Assembly (NCBI RefSeq): GCF_001039355.2
Contig: NW_019774081.1
Coordinates: forward strand, 537,327 to 601,326
Origin: Lingula anatina
Lineage: Eukaryota > Brachiopoda > Lingulata > Lingulida > Lingulidae
DNA length: 64,000 nt
Reading direction: 5' to 3'
How positions within the stretch are numbered: position 1 is the stretch's first letter; every line of letters begins with the position of its first letter. Shown here piece after piece: positions 45,381 through 58,700 of the stretch. Below the pieces are notes generated by a model. It did no database searches. It had not been told where the DNA came from and saw only the letters and a program-made list of their open reading frames with translations. Position numbers and translations under genes: made by a program.

Positions 45381-46132
45381 AACTGTACAGTTTTAGCACT
45401 ACCCTTGCAATAAAATGTTTCACTTTTGTTGTGTCGTCTTCTACATTCACATTTCTTCGCAGCGAACTTTAATATGGGGCGTTGGTACAGGATCGTCCAG
45501 GCTGCAGATAGACGTCATACGCCCACTACGTTAAAACGCCGGTCTTATCCAAGTGATATGTTAACCTTATAAGAAGCAGCAGTCGGCTTATCCATACAGT
45601 TGTCACATTGCCTCTGTGATAATGTGCAATATTTAGGTCATTGTATTTCATCTGTGTTTGCGCTTCCTTATGCTATATTCTATCTTTCAAAGAATTGCCA
45701 TCTGTTGCATTTACTTAACTCTTCTAAGTTCTTCCATACACAACTTTAAAAGAAAGTTACTGTTATAATTGCGCCTTGACCCGTTTTAATGGTACACGTC
45801 ACAGTCTTGCATGACCCCTTGCATTCGCCGGTCTGCGCTCTTCGGGTGCCTTTCTAGTTTAAACCCGAGATCTTATTACCATAGCCCCTAATCCTAATGA
45901 GGCGAGATGGGGATCTCGATTTTGTCCATCACCAATGATTTCGTACAGCTGAAGACAATGATTTATAAGATGGCTATATACTCTGCACTTTTAATCAAAT
46001 AAGTCATACAGCAATTTTATAAGATTCTGTCTTTAAAAGGTATGGAATAATCAGAAAAACTCTTTTATTCCACATACTTCTTGTAAAAGTACACATCTGT
46101 TATTTCAGATGAAATCACATAATTTGTTTATT
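44638..46132. repeat. duplicated segment, copy A (partner 46134-47542)
   Basis: About 1.45 kb with SDR exon 1 and its 5' flank; it repeats directly after the n at 46133. Contains poly-C tracts at 45110-45125. The 3' 650 bases are almost identical between copies. Confidence 0.9.
45182..45380 (-). CDS. SDR exon 1, copy A (membrane anchor and start of Rossmann fold)
   Basis: ATG at 45380, donor ACAG|gtatat at 45182. Hydrophobic stretch (AVVIGLSGLLITNFLPGVL), then NREKDRAARRVDYRNK and AVLVTGCDTG. Confidence 0.85.
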
Positions 46133-46635
46133 NCAAACGTCACTGGCAATTAAAAATTCACAAATATGGAAACATCTCTGCAACATACCTATAACATGCC
46201 TATACATTATTTAAATCGCCGTCAGCATCACTATGCAGAGATGCCAATATATATAAATTTTATACAGCCTGTATTTTTGTGTAGTTCTGGTCCTTCATTA
46301 AGGATAAAGGCAACCCTTTAAAAGGTTGCAGATGTTCGTCTAAGCACTAGTTTCTGTAAGGTTCAGAATAGCACACGACCTACTCAGATTTTGAAGAAAA
46401 TGTGTGTATTTGTTCATTATACCCTCAACCAACACACTGCATATTGGTTACAGTGTATCGCCCTTTGTTGCCATGGCAACAACACCCAAAATCTCATTAC
46501 ACAGCCCTCGTATGTAAATACAATATGACGGCTTTGGTGAAAATCCACACGTATTTTGTAACAGCACACCCCCCCCCCCCCCCCACATTTACCTTGCTAT
46601 CATGGATAGTTTTCTAGAGTTTTCTCACAATATAC

Positions 46636-46834
46636 CTGTATCGCATCCCGTTACCAATACGGCTTTATTTCCATAATCCACCCTCCTCGCAGCTCTGTCC
46701 TTTTCTCTATTCAGTCCAAGCACTCCAAGAAGGAGCAACGCAAAGAAGACAACATTAAAGACTCCGGGTAAGAAGTTCGTGATCAGTAAACCAGACAGGC
46801 CTATGACGACAGCGGTGCCTTCCTGCCACGGCAT
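46636..46834 (-). CDS. SDR exon 1, copy B
   Basis: 199 bp, ATG at 46834, donor ACAG|gtatat. Three residue differences from copy A. Its 5' flank continues into unique sequence at 47543, so it is the copy connected to the PAK side. Confidence 0.85.
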
Positions 46835-47542
46835 AATGGTACAATCTTAGCACTACCCTTGCACTTTTGTTGTGTCGTCTTCTGCGTTCACATTTCTTCG
46901 CAGCGAACTTTAATATGGGGCGTTGGTACAGGACCGTCCAGGCTGCAGATAGTCATCCAAGTGATATGTTAACCTTATATAAGAAGCAGCAGTCGGCTTA
47001 TCCATACAGTTGTCACATTGCCTCTGTGATAATGTGCAATATTTAGGTCATTGTATTTCATCTGTGTTTGCGCTTCCTTATGCTATATTCTATCTTTCAA
47101 AGAATTGCCATCTGTTGCATTTACTTAACTCTTCTAAGTTCTTCCATACACAACTTTAAAAGAAAGTTACTGTTATAATTGCGCCTTGACCCGTTTTAAT
47201 GGTACACATCACAGTCTTGCATGACCCCTTGCATTCGCCGGTCTGCGCTCTTCGGGTGCCTTTCTAGTTTAAACCCGAGATCTTATTACCATAGCCCCTA
47301 ATCCTAATGAGGCGAGATGGGGATCTCGATTTTGTCCATCACCAATGATTTCGTACAGCTGAAGACAATGATTTATAAGATGGCTATATACTCTGCACTT
47401 TTAATCAAATAAGTCATACAGCAATTTTATAAGATTCTGTCTTTAAAAGGTATGGAATAATCAGAAAAACTCTTTTATTCCACATACTTCTTGTAAAAGT
47501 ACACATCTGTTATTTCAGATGAAATCACATAATTTGTTTATT

Positions 47543-49776
47543 ATAACTTGTCGTTGGCTGACATTCATTCATTCAACTGCAAACTCTTACATACAAAATA
47601 TTACTGTTAAAAGGTTACATAAACATTACTATTCAATATAACGGTATAATATTATTGTAAATCATTACCAGTATTGCAGTATCTATACATATATATAGTG
47701 ATAATAGCTTCAAATTTTGCTACATTTATTGAGAAATGAAAAAAAAAAAATCTGGAGCATTGCCTACTCTGACACAACACAAGCTCTGATTGGTCGAAAC
47801 ATCTTTGCAAATTTTCTTCTTGCTATTGAAATCAAAACATTGCAGAAATCTTTATCAATATGCGGAAAAAATCCTTGCTTTATCAATATGTGGAAAAATC
47901 CTTGCTTTATCAAATATCTCTTTGGAATGAAAAAAAAGAAACAAATATTTCCCATGATGCATTTCTAAAAGAAAACCACATTGCTTCGTATTAGTCATAA
48001 CCAAGTAAAAATGCAGCTAAAATGGAAGAAAATCTCTAAGACTTGCACCTGAATAACATTACCTAGATAGACTTACAGGCAGTATACTATAATTTGTAAA
48101 ATAGTTTGTATTCTGGCTTAACAAATACCTACTTAATTCCAGCTGGTGAAAAACAATGCAGAGCTTGTAACATACTTGAAGACCGACACTCTGCTAGTTA
48201 CTACAGGTGAACTGGGAGTCATCATGGTTATCATACTCTATAAATATTGAATTTGACTTCAATGACAACATTTGCAGGAAGAAATTGGCCTATAAATGGC
48301 AGCATCACAATGTTGGAAGAGTATCTACATGTATAACTAGGACTGAACGCTGGAATAATACAATATTAAAACAAGCTGGTATCTGCATCAAAATGTGAAA
48401 TAAATCCTGGGGTTTATATTATTTGCATTTGTCAAAATTAAGAACTGACATATCTTTCAATTTTCAAAACACCATGTGTTTGAAATATTTCATTATTTCA
48501 AGCTTCATCATTTTAGATAAGGACAAAAAAATCTGACTTGAGCCCACCTCAAAATTAGGAATTTTCTGGTCAAATTCAGTTGCACACAAACTACATTTTG
48601 GAGGAACGGTTATTATATATCTAATGTTGGTAAATTACCACAATCTTTTTATCAGCCTGTATCATCTCATTTATCAAAGCCTTTTAATTACATATTTCAA
48701 CAATGCTTATAATATGCTAGCTAAAAAATGTTGTAAATCACAAATAAAACTTTTAAGTACTCTTTCGATCCAAGTGGATAACATCAGAGTTTGAAGGAAT
48801 CTGGACTATTTCCTTGGAAGTGTTAATATTATACTACAGGTTCACTGAACAGGCCAAGCTTTCATCCCAACTAGTGTAACTGATGTCATTTGACAGCCCA
48901 ATCACACTACAGATATACTTTAAATTTGGAAGTCACATTATGAGTTCCTATGTGGTCTGTATAATACAAGTTGTATCATTCCTGAGCTGATCTTGAGAAG
49001 ACCTGTGGCTACCCAGAATTCTCCTGTTCCGTCTGCCAGTTCCCGATGGTAACCATTTTCCTTTAGGTCTAACATTCTCCCCCTTTTTGAATGTTCTTTT
49101 TTTTTTCTGAATGAAATTGGCTCATTTTTATCAAGATATCAGGGTAACCCTACACAGAGCAGTGCAATCCACAAAATAACATTTGGGTCAATGTTAAAGG
49201 AACATCAGTCTCTGTTAACTTTACATCGCCACTGAATTCTTTAACACCTGTCTTTTTCCCACTTGGTCCTGTCTTAACCTACTGAATACTCGTGTCACCC
49301 TTTCCTGCCTGCAAGATGTGTGACAGTCACAGCAGACACATGGGACTTTGTTTATGTTGTCTGCATATGGATAACATATTCTAAAACAATACAACACTGT
49401 TGTATAGCTTTGATGCGTGTGAGCTGTACAGCATATATTTGGTGGATACTTTATATGTGCAAAATACAGCACAAACTGTAGCCGTTTCTTATATGTACAT
49501 CAACACCACATACACTCTATACACCCTGTATTCAATACAGTATATGATATACGCTATGCACACTGTGTATACAATACATATGGTGGGTGTGGTAATACTG
49601 TGCAGCATACAGAACAGAATCCAGACAGCCAGAATTGTATAAACCAGACAGTGTATTGTGAGGAATAAAGTGTGTACTGAATCTCTTATTGTACACTGGT
49701 GCACAGTAACTTTGCTGTACAAATTGTCATGAATATAAACACTAGTATGTAATTAAGATAACTGTATATAATATCC
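47543..49776. other. SDR 5' flank and probable PAK 3' UTR; no other gene seen
   Basis: No splice-bounded exon was found. Because PAK ends at 49777 on the minus strand, part of this stretch is its 3' UTR. Several minus-strand AATAAA-like signals exist and none stands out. Confidence 0.45.
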
Positions 49777-52700
49777 TTATTTGGAAGCTTCCTTGGCTGC
49801 AGCAATTAAAGGTTTCAGAGTCACCAGTGGTTTGGCTTTCTTTAAAAATGGATGCTCCAAAAGTTCCTCGGTGGAAGCTCTCTTGTCTACATCAACCTCC
49901 AAACACCTGTCTAGAAAACTGATAAGTTCTGAGGAGAGTTTAGAGCTATTTTTAATCTCTGGTTTTCCATTGGTTGCTATTAAGTACAATGCCCTAAGTG
50001 GAGTCTCGTTCAAATATGGCGGCTCGCCTTCGATCATTTCTATCACCATGATGCCTAGGGACCAAACGTCTACCTTGTTACCATACTGTTTTCTGGAAAG
50101 AATTGACAAAAAAATATCAGAATCAATTTTTAATTTTAAATTAAATCAAAATAATATTTCAATATCACAATATTTTTTATAATATAAGTTCCCAAACTTG
50201 AAGAAAAAATAAATCTTTTATTTACTAACACTACAATCCACATAATATTAATTTTTTTTTGCCACAGTTACAGATATAAAATATAAATATAAAAATATAA
50301 TAGTGACATGTTTAAAGTCAAATCAAATAATCCAACTTAAAAAGACTGTCACATGGTTTAAATGTCATTGCCATCTCACCTTGTCACAACTTCGGGAGCC
50401 ATCCAATATGGCGTCCCCACCATGGTGTTACGTTTATTCTGCTCTGCCGTGATCTGTGCACAGAAGCCAAAATCTGTCAGCTTGACATCTCCATTATCTC
50501 CTAACAATACATTGTCACTTTTGATGTCTCTGTGAATAATATTCTTGGAATGAAGAAAAGCAAGAGCCTCGAGGCAAGCCTTGGACACTGCAGCCATTTG
50601 ACCTTCGTCCATCACCGTTTCCGTGACGACATCTGTAAGGGCCCCTCCTTCTAGGTACTCCATGACTACCCATAATTCTCCCTCCACAAGGAAACAATCA
50701 AGGAAGTTGACGATATTGGGGTGCCGCTTGGCCTTCATAACCTAAGAAGTAAGGTAATACCAATTAATATTGCACTATGTCACCTTTCCAGGATGAGTTT
50801 TGATAATATTTTGGATATCATTTTTTAATTGTTTGTGAAATCTTTGGAAATCTCAAGTCTCTGGCTGCAGTTATATCATGAAATTATCACAATGTCTCAC
50901 CTCAATTTCTGTGATGATGAGTTCTTTCTTTGGTTGGTTCTCTAAGTCCATCATCTTAATGGCCACGGCCTCTCCCGTCTCAATGTCCTTGGCCACACAT
51001 ACTGTACCAGACGCCCTGTGTAATGTAAAAATAAATAATTATCAATATAATTAACATTGCATATGGTTTCGTGGAATAATATTAATTTAACTAACATTTT
51101 GATGAAAGTAATCACTTGCTCTGAAACAAAAATAGCAGTGACACATTTCTTTTTTATCTTGTTGCAAGCACATCATTAGATTGACAGCCCATTAACCTAA
51201 GGAAGAATCGTTAACAGGTCAACCAACACCAAAAGAACTGTGGGCATTCATTGATTGTAACTAAATTATGTTTTAAAGACAGTACTTACAGCAGTATTTT
51301 CTTTTTTAGTAATCTTTAAGGTTATACTTTTTTTTACATAAGTTTCCATAAAAGTTTTCTAAATAATTTCAAATCTTAACATATTTCACAGTGTGGGCAG
51401 GTACCTTCATTAAAAATATATTCTTTACATAATCTCCACATGTTAATTATTGGTGATCGTAGTTTTAGATCTCATGAATTATGGCAGAGTTATTTTTATA
51501 TAATGACACATACTACATTTCTATCCATAAAACATAACAGTTTCATCAGCTACCCCATTGTTATACCACTATCAAATGTTATCATGATCCAAATATACTG
51601 TCACAAAAGTCATAATCTCAATGTTATCAAACCCACACAGTGACATTATCCCAAATATGCAACATATAACTCTAGAAATCTGCCCAAGGTGGTTAAAATA
51701 CAAGTTTGGCCAAGGGCTGCAAATTGGAGTAAATTCTGATGTATCAATGTATTTTCCCTGATTTCTTTACTAATCGTAATCTTTACTTCAACTAACACAC
51801 TGTGTCTACAGATTGTGCTGCCTTGTCTCCTCTACCACAATCACTGCAATAACTTGGCCATTAATCCCTGGAAAACCCCTCGTCAGTCTGCTCTCATTTC
51901 TTTTAAAATTTAAATAAATGTTTAAAATATGTATGACCTTATAAAAATCAACTTTTTAAAACCAATTATTACCTGTTGAAAACATTACATAAGTGTTCAA
52001 TGTGCTCTTATCCCATTTCTTCCTCCTCCTCCCCAAATAATTAAATAAATAAATAAATAAATCAATAAATAAATAAAAACTTATTTTGAAGATCATGAAA
52101 ACTTACCCTGAGCCAACTTTTTTATCCACCTGGTATCTCTTCTGTGGGTCTACAGAACAGTTTGCAAGTTTCCCTAAAAAATAAACAGGATCAAAATATG
52201 AAATCAATGAGAAATGTACATGAAATATACAAATTAGGTTGAAATGACACTGACGTGAAATAAACATGGAGGCATTAATATTGCATATTCATGTGATTTC
52301 ACAAAGTGAGAAAATAGCATTATGCTGGGTTTACAGGCATACTTAATTTAAGTTATTCAAGCTGTTATGTGACAGCAATGAGAAGATGATAGTAATTATT
52401 TGCTCTACTGGACTCAGTGAAATTGCAGTATTAAGCTAATTGGGTCTTTATAATTTAGTGCATATTCAATAAATTATCATTAGAGTAAGGCAGTTTTCTA
52501 GTTGTTTCATTGCATTGTTTGACTCATTATTGATTAAAAATAACACAAGTGCTTTCAAAAGCAGAATACACATGGCAAATAAAAGTCTAACTGAGACTTG
52601 CTGGGTTAATCAAAACACATAAAAGTATGGAAAAAATATGACAGATCCGACCATCATGCTTTCACAAATCTACAACAACTCCACTTTTTACATTACAACA

Positions 52701-55700
52701 TTTCCCCACCTGTCAACAATAACAACAGCAACATCTAAGACAATACACAGTTAAAATAAAGCACTAAACATACCACATCTGTTCTGATGTTACAACAAAC
52801 ACATACCAGATGAACCAAAAATTTACACTGGCCTTTGAAGGAAGGGGGTAATCACATAAGAATATCTTGGTAAAAAATTTTTTTTTTTCTGTCCTCCAAC
52901 CCCATATCCCCTATAAACATTTAATATTTTAACCCAAAACCAAATGTTAGACACCAGGGATTGTGGTCAAACAGTTAATTTTACAGGAACCACCCAATTA
53001 GTTCTATAATCCATTTAAAGGGCCAATGATACACAACTACTGACATCAACATTGACAACACATACACACACAATAATTTTTTTTTTTCATTGAACTGCCA
53101 CTCTCTCTTCTTTTTGTATCTTTATGATTATATGGTATTATTATAATATTATAAGCAATAACTTGTATGGTGGAGGGTTTAGCATAAATAGGTAATGAAG
53201 AAAGAAAAAAAAAAGAAAAAGAGGGCAACAGCAAAATGCAATATAGGTAGTAACTGTATACTAAAAATAAAATTGAAAAAGTCACACCCAAAACACATCA
53301 CAATCACCAAACGTATGATGAACCATAACTAGGAGAAACAATCAAATGAATACATGAATAAATCAAAGCTTTCAGCATCTTAAGATCCCAAGTGACTTCA
53401 TGCACATGCAATATCTTTTAAGTAAATCTAAGATAATCTCACACTGCCATCTGGGTGAACATTGAAAATTTTTAATTTGTACTCCTTAACTGAAACCAAA
53501 TTTGTTTTTTTTTTAATGCATTACTCTCCTTTTCAATATAACATCGAACAGTTGAACAATTATTGTAGAACCTGGTCACTGATAACCAATGATATTTCAG
53601 ATTTTAAAGGTTATTCCTGAATGCAAACTCTTAGCCACAGCAATAAGATTTAGACATAAGAAAATGATTTTTTTATCATTATTCACTTATTTCAATATAA
53701 TAAATGGCTTCTTATCTCAAGAAAACAAATTAATTTGTTAACAATGTCCACCCATAAGGCCGTGTGTAGTAACCAAATCAAGAACACAGGTTTCACCCTG
53801 TTAACAGCAACTGAGCAACTAAGTTAACAGCATGTTAACATCCACAAAAAGATATACAACCTAGACCTAGACTTCACTCACTTGATCCTGCATGAAGATA
53901 ATTATAATACGATATGTTACTCACTAACTCATCAAAGATCTCTTATAACTGTCAATTTATATTCGTGAAGATCAGGCATGACAATATCAGAGATCGNCAT
54001 AAAAATATAATAGTGACATGTTTAAAGTCAAATCAAATAATCCAACTTTCAAAGACTGTCACATGGTTTTAAATGTCATTGCCATCTCACCTTGTCACAA
54101 CTTCGGGAGCCATCCAATATGGTGTCCCCACCATGGTGTTACGTTTATTCTGCTCTGCCGTGATCTGTGCACAGAAGCCAAAATCGGTCAGCTTGACATC
54201 TCCATTATCTCCTAACAATACATTGTCACTTTTGATGTCTCTGTGAATAATATTCTTAGAATGAAGAAAAGCAAGAGCCTCGAGGCAAGCCTTGGACACT
54301 GCAGCCATTTGACCCTCGTCCATCACCGTCTCTGTGACAACATCTGTAAGAGCCCCTCCTTCAAGGTACTCCATGACTACCCATAATTCTCCCTCCACAA
54401 GGAAACAATCAAGGAAGTTGACGATATTGGGGTGCCGCTTGGCCTTCATAACCTAAGAAGTAAGGTAATACCAATTAATATTGCACTACGTCACCTTTCC
54501 AGGATGAGTTTTGATAATATTTTGGATATCATTTTTTAATTGTTTGTGAAATCTTTGGAAATCTCAAGTCTCTGGCTGCAGTTATATCATGAAATTATCA
54601 CAATGTCTCACCTCAATTTCTGTGATGATGAGTTCTTTCTTTGGTTGGTTCTCTAAGTCCATCATCTTAATGGCCACGGCCTCTCCCGTCTCAATGTCCT
54701 TGGCCACACATACTGTACCAGACGCCCTGTGTAATGTAAAAATAAATAATTATCAATAAAATTAACATTGCATATGGTTTCGTGGAATAATATTAATTTT
54801 ACTAACATTTTGATGAAAGTAATCACTTGCTCTGAAACAAAAATAGCAGTGACACATTTCTTTTTTATCTTGTTGCAAGCACATCATTAGATTGACAGCC
54901 CATTAACCTAAGGAAGAATCGTTAACAGGTCAACCAACACCAAAAGAACTGTGGGCATTCATTGATTGTAACTAAATTATGTTTTAAAGACAGTACTTAC
55001 AGCAGTATTTTCTTTTTTAGTAATCTTTAAGGTTATACTTTTTTTTACATAAGTTTCCATAAAAGTTTTCTAAATAATTTCAAATCTTAACATATTTCAC
55101 AGTGTGGGCAGGTACCTTCATTAAAAATATATTCTTTACATAATCTCCACATGTTAATAATTGGTGATCGTAGTTTTAGATCTCATGAATTATGGCAGAG
55201 TTATTTTTATATAATGACACATACTACATTTCTATCCATAAAACATAACAGTTTCATCAGCTACCCCATTGTTATACCACTATCAAATGTTATCATGATC
55301 CAAATATACTGTCACAAAAGTCATAATCTCAATGTTATCAAACCCACACAGTGACATTATCCCAAATATGCAACATATAACTCTAGAAATCTGCCCAAGG
55401 TGGTTAAAATACAAGTTTGGCCAAGGGCTGCAAATTGGAGTAAATTCTGATGTATCAATGTATTTTCCCTGATTTCTTTACTAATCGTAATCTTTACTTC
55501 AACTAACACACTGTGTCTACAGATTGTGCTGCCTTGTCTCCTCTACCACAATCACTGCAATAACTTGGCCATTAATCCCTGGAAAACCCCTCGTCAGTCT
55601 GCTCTCATTTCTTTTAAAATTTAAATAAATGTTTAAAATATGTATGACCTTATAAAAATCAACTTTTTAAAACCAATTATTACCTGTTGAAAACATTACA

Positions 55701-58700
55701 TAAGTGTTCAATGTGCTCTTATCCCATTTCTTCCTCCTCCTCCCCAAATAATTAAATAAATAAATAAATAAATAAATAAAAACTTATTTTGAAGATCATG
55801 AAAACTTACCCTGAGCCAACTTTTTTATCCACCTGGTATCTTTTCTGTGGGTCAACAGAGCAGTTGGCAAGCTTCCCTAAAAAATAAAAACAGGACCAAA
55901 TGTGAAATCAACGAGAAATGTACATGAAATATACAAATTAGGTCGAAAATGACATTGACTTGAAATAAACATGGAGGCATTAAAATTGCATATTCACGTG
56001 ATTTCACAAAGTGAGAAAATAGCATTATGCTGGGTTTACAGGCATACTTAATTTAAGTTATTCAAGCTGTTATGTGACAGCAATGAGAAGATAATAGTAA
56101 TTATTTGCTCTACTGGACTCTGTGAAATTGCAGTATTAAGCTAATTGGGTTTTTATAATTTAGTGCATATTCAGTAAATTATCATTAGAGTAAGGCAGTT
56201 CTCTAGTTGTTTCATTGCATTATTGATTAAAAATAACACAAGTGCTTTCAAAAGCAGAATACACATGGCAAATAAAAGTCAAACTGAGACTTGCTGGGTT
56301 AATCAAAACACATGAAAGTATGAAAAAAAATATGACATATTCGGCCAGCATGCTTTCACAAATCTACAACAACTCCACTTTTCATATTACAACATTTCCC
56401 CACCTGTCAACAATAACAACAGCAACATCTAAGACAATACACAGTTAAAATAAAGCACTAAACATACCACATCTGTTCTGATGTTACAACAAACACATAC
56501 CAGATGAAACCAAAAATTTACACTGGCCTTTGAAGGAAGGGGGTAATCACATAAGAACATCTTGGTAAAAATAATTTTTTCTGTCCTCCAACCCCATATC
56601 CCCTATAAACATTTAATATTTTAACCCCAAACCAAATGTTAGACACCAGGGATTGTGGTCAAACAGTTAATTTTACTGGAACCACCCAATTAGTTCTATA
56701 ATCCATTTAGAGGGCCAATGATACACAACTACTGACATCAACATTGACAACACATATACACACACACAATAAATATTTTTTTCATTGAACTGCCACTCTC
56801 TCTTCTTTTTGTATCTTTGTGATTATACAGTATTATTATAATATTATAAGCAATAACTTGTACAGTGGAGGGTTTAGCATAAATAGGTAATTTTTTGTAA
56901 TAAAGAAAGAAAAAGAAGAGGGCAACAGCAAAATGCAACAGATAGTAACTATATACTAAAAATAAAATTCACACCCAAAACACAACACAATCTCCAAACG
57001 TATGATGAACCAATTATTCATATAAAATAACTAGGAGAAACAATCAAATAAATATATGAATAAATCAAAGCTTTCAGCATCTTAAGATCCCAAGTGACTT
57101 CATGCACATGCAATTTCTTTTAAGTAAATCTAAGATAATCTCACACTGCCATCTGGGTGAACATTGAAAATTTTAAATTTGTACTCCTTAACTGAAACCA
57201 AATTTGTTTTTTTTTTTAATGCATTACTCTCCTTTTTCAATATAACATTGAACAGTTGAACAATTATTGAACAATTATTGTAGAACCTGGTCACTGATAA
57301 CCAATGATATTTCAGATTTTAAAGGTTATTCCTGAATGCAAACTCTTAGCCACAGCAATAAAATGTAGACATAAGAAAATGAGAAAATGATTTTTTTTAT
57401 CATTATTCACTTATTTCAATATAACAAATGTCTTCTTATCTCAAGAAAACAAATTCATTTGTTAACAATGTCCACCCCTAAGGCCGTGCGTAGTCACCAA
57501 ATCAAGAACACAGGTTTCACCCTGTTAACAGCAACTGAGCAACTAAGTTAACAGCATGTTAACATCCACAAAAAGATATACAACCTAGACCTAGACTTCA
57601 CTCACTTGATCCTGCATGAAGATAATTATAATACGATCTGTTACTCACTAACTCATCAAAGATCTCTTATAGTGTCAATTTATATTCGTGAAGATCAGGC
57701 ATGACAATATCAGAGATCTAAGATGAGTTGTTACTCACTATCTCATCAAAGATCTCTCATGGTGTCAGTTTATATTGGCAATGCTTAGAAATGACAAAAA
57801 AAAAAAAAAAAAAATTGGCAGTATTGTCTGGACAGCTGGATTGACTAAGTTTAAAACAATGACAGTCCAGATAAGCAATTGTCGAACTTTTAGACTCCAC
57901 ATCTCCAACGTCTGAGGTCTAGAAAATAACTTCCTAGTTACGCAAAGATTTGTGTATGGCAGACGCCATAAATATTGGCTAATACCAAACTAAAAAAATC
58001 TGTTCCACAAGATTTGGTTGAGATAAATGATAATTCAAACTATAAAATGACAAATTATGTGGAGTCTACAGTAAAACAAATGGCTTGTTGCAAATGATCA
58101 GATTTACAATCCATCAGCAGTACAAACTGAATCCCCAGGCAAATCTTTCCAGTCCTGTTCTTACATATCAGAGGAAGACAATTATCTGATAATGTGCACA
58201 TTTGCCCAACTTAATTAGACAAGCAATAATACTGTAACACCTGCCATCACAAGGACTGGTTGTGAACAAGAAACTGCTATGTAATACAGTTTGCTTCACC
58301 ATATTTGTTTCATAATGTGTAGTATACACAATTTAAAATGAGCCTATATCTATGGAGAACTTATAACCTCTTATTTTTAAAAGCACAAATGTTTTTTTTT
58401 CCTCATACTTACTTAGTGCATCCATGATCTCGGCATCAGTCATCTTTTTCTTCTGTTTCACCGACTTCTTCTTTTCTCGCTTTTGGGGAACAGGTTTTTC
58501 AACCTCTTTGGTCTTTTCTGTTTCTCCATCTTCTAATTTAGCATCTTCTAGGTTCTGGTTGACTTGGTCTATGTCCTTAAGAAACAATTCAGTACATCAG
58601 TGGTCAAATCTAACAAGTCAATACTAGTAGCTACTTTTATCAAACAAATTTTGAATTACCAGCAATGATCCATTACCATATTGATAACATGTAAAAACAT

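Larger units (their letters stand above)
53998..57719. repeat. duplicated segment, copy B
   Basis: Holds PAK exons 54452-54091, 54726-54612 and 55876-55810. It continues without a break into the 5' PAK exons at 58413 and beyond, whereas copy A continues to the last exon at 49777. Confidence 0.9.

Noticed and set aside
50289-57719. A PAK gene with a tandemly repeated kinase core, or two PAK genes
   Set aside because: Only the middle exons are doubled, the copies meet at a single-n join and differ only silently in the main exon. Unmerged haplotypes explain this more simply.
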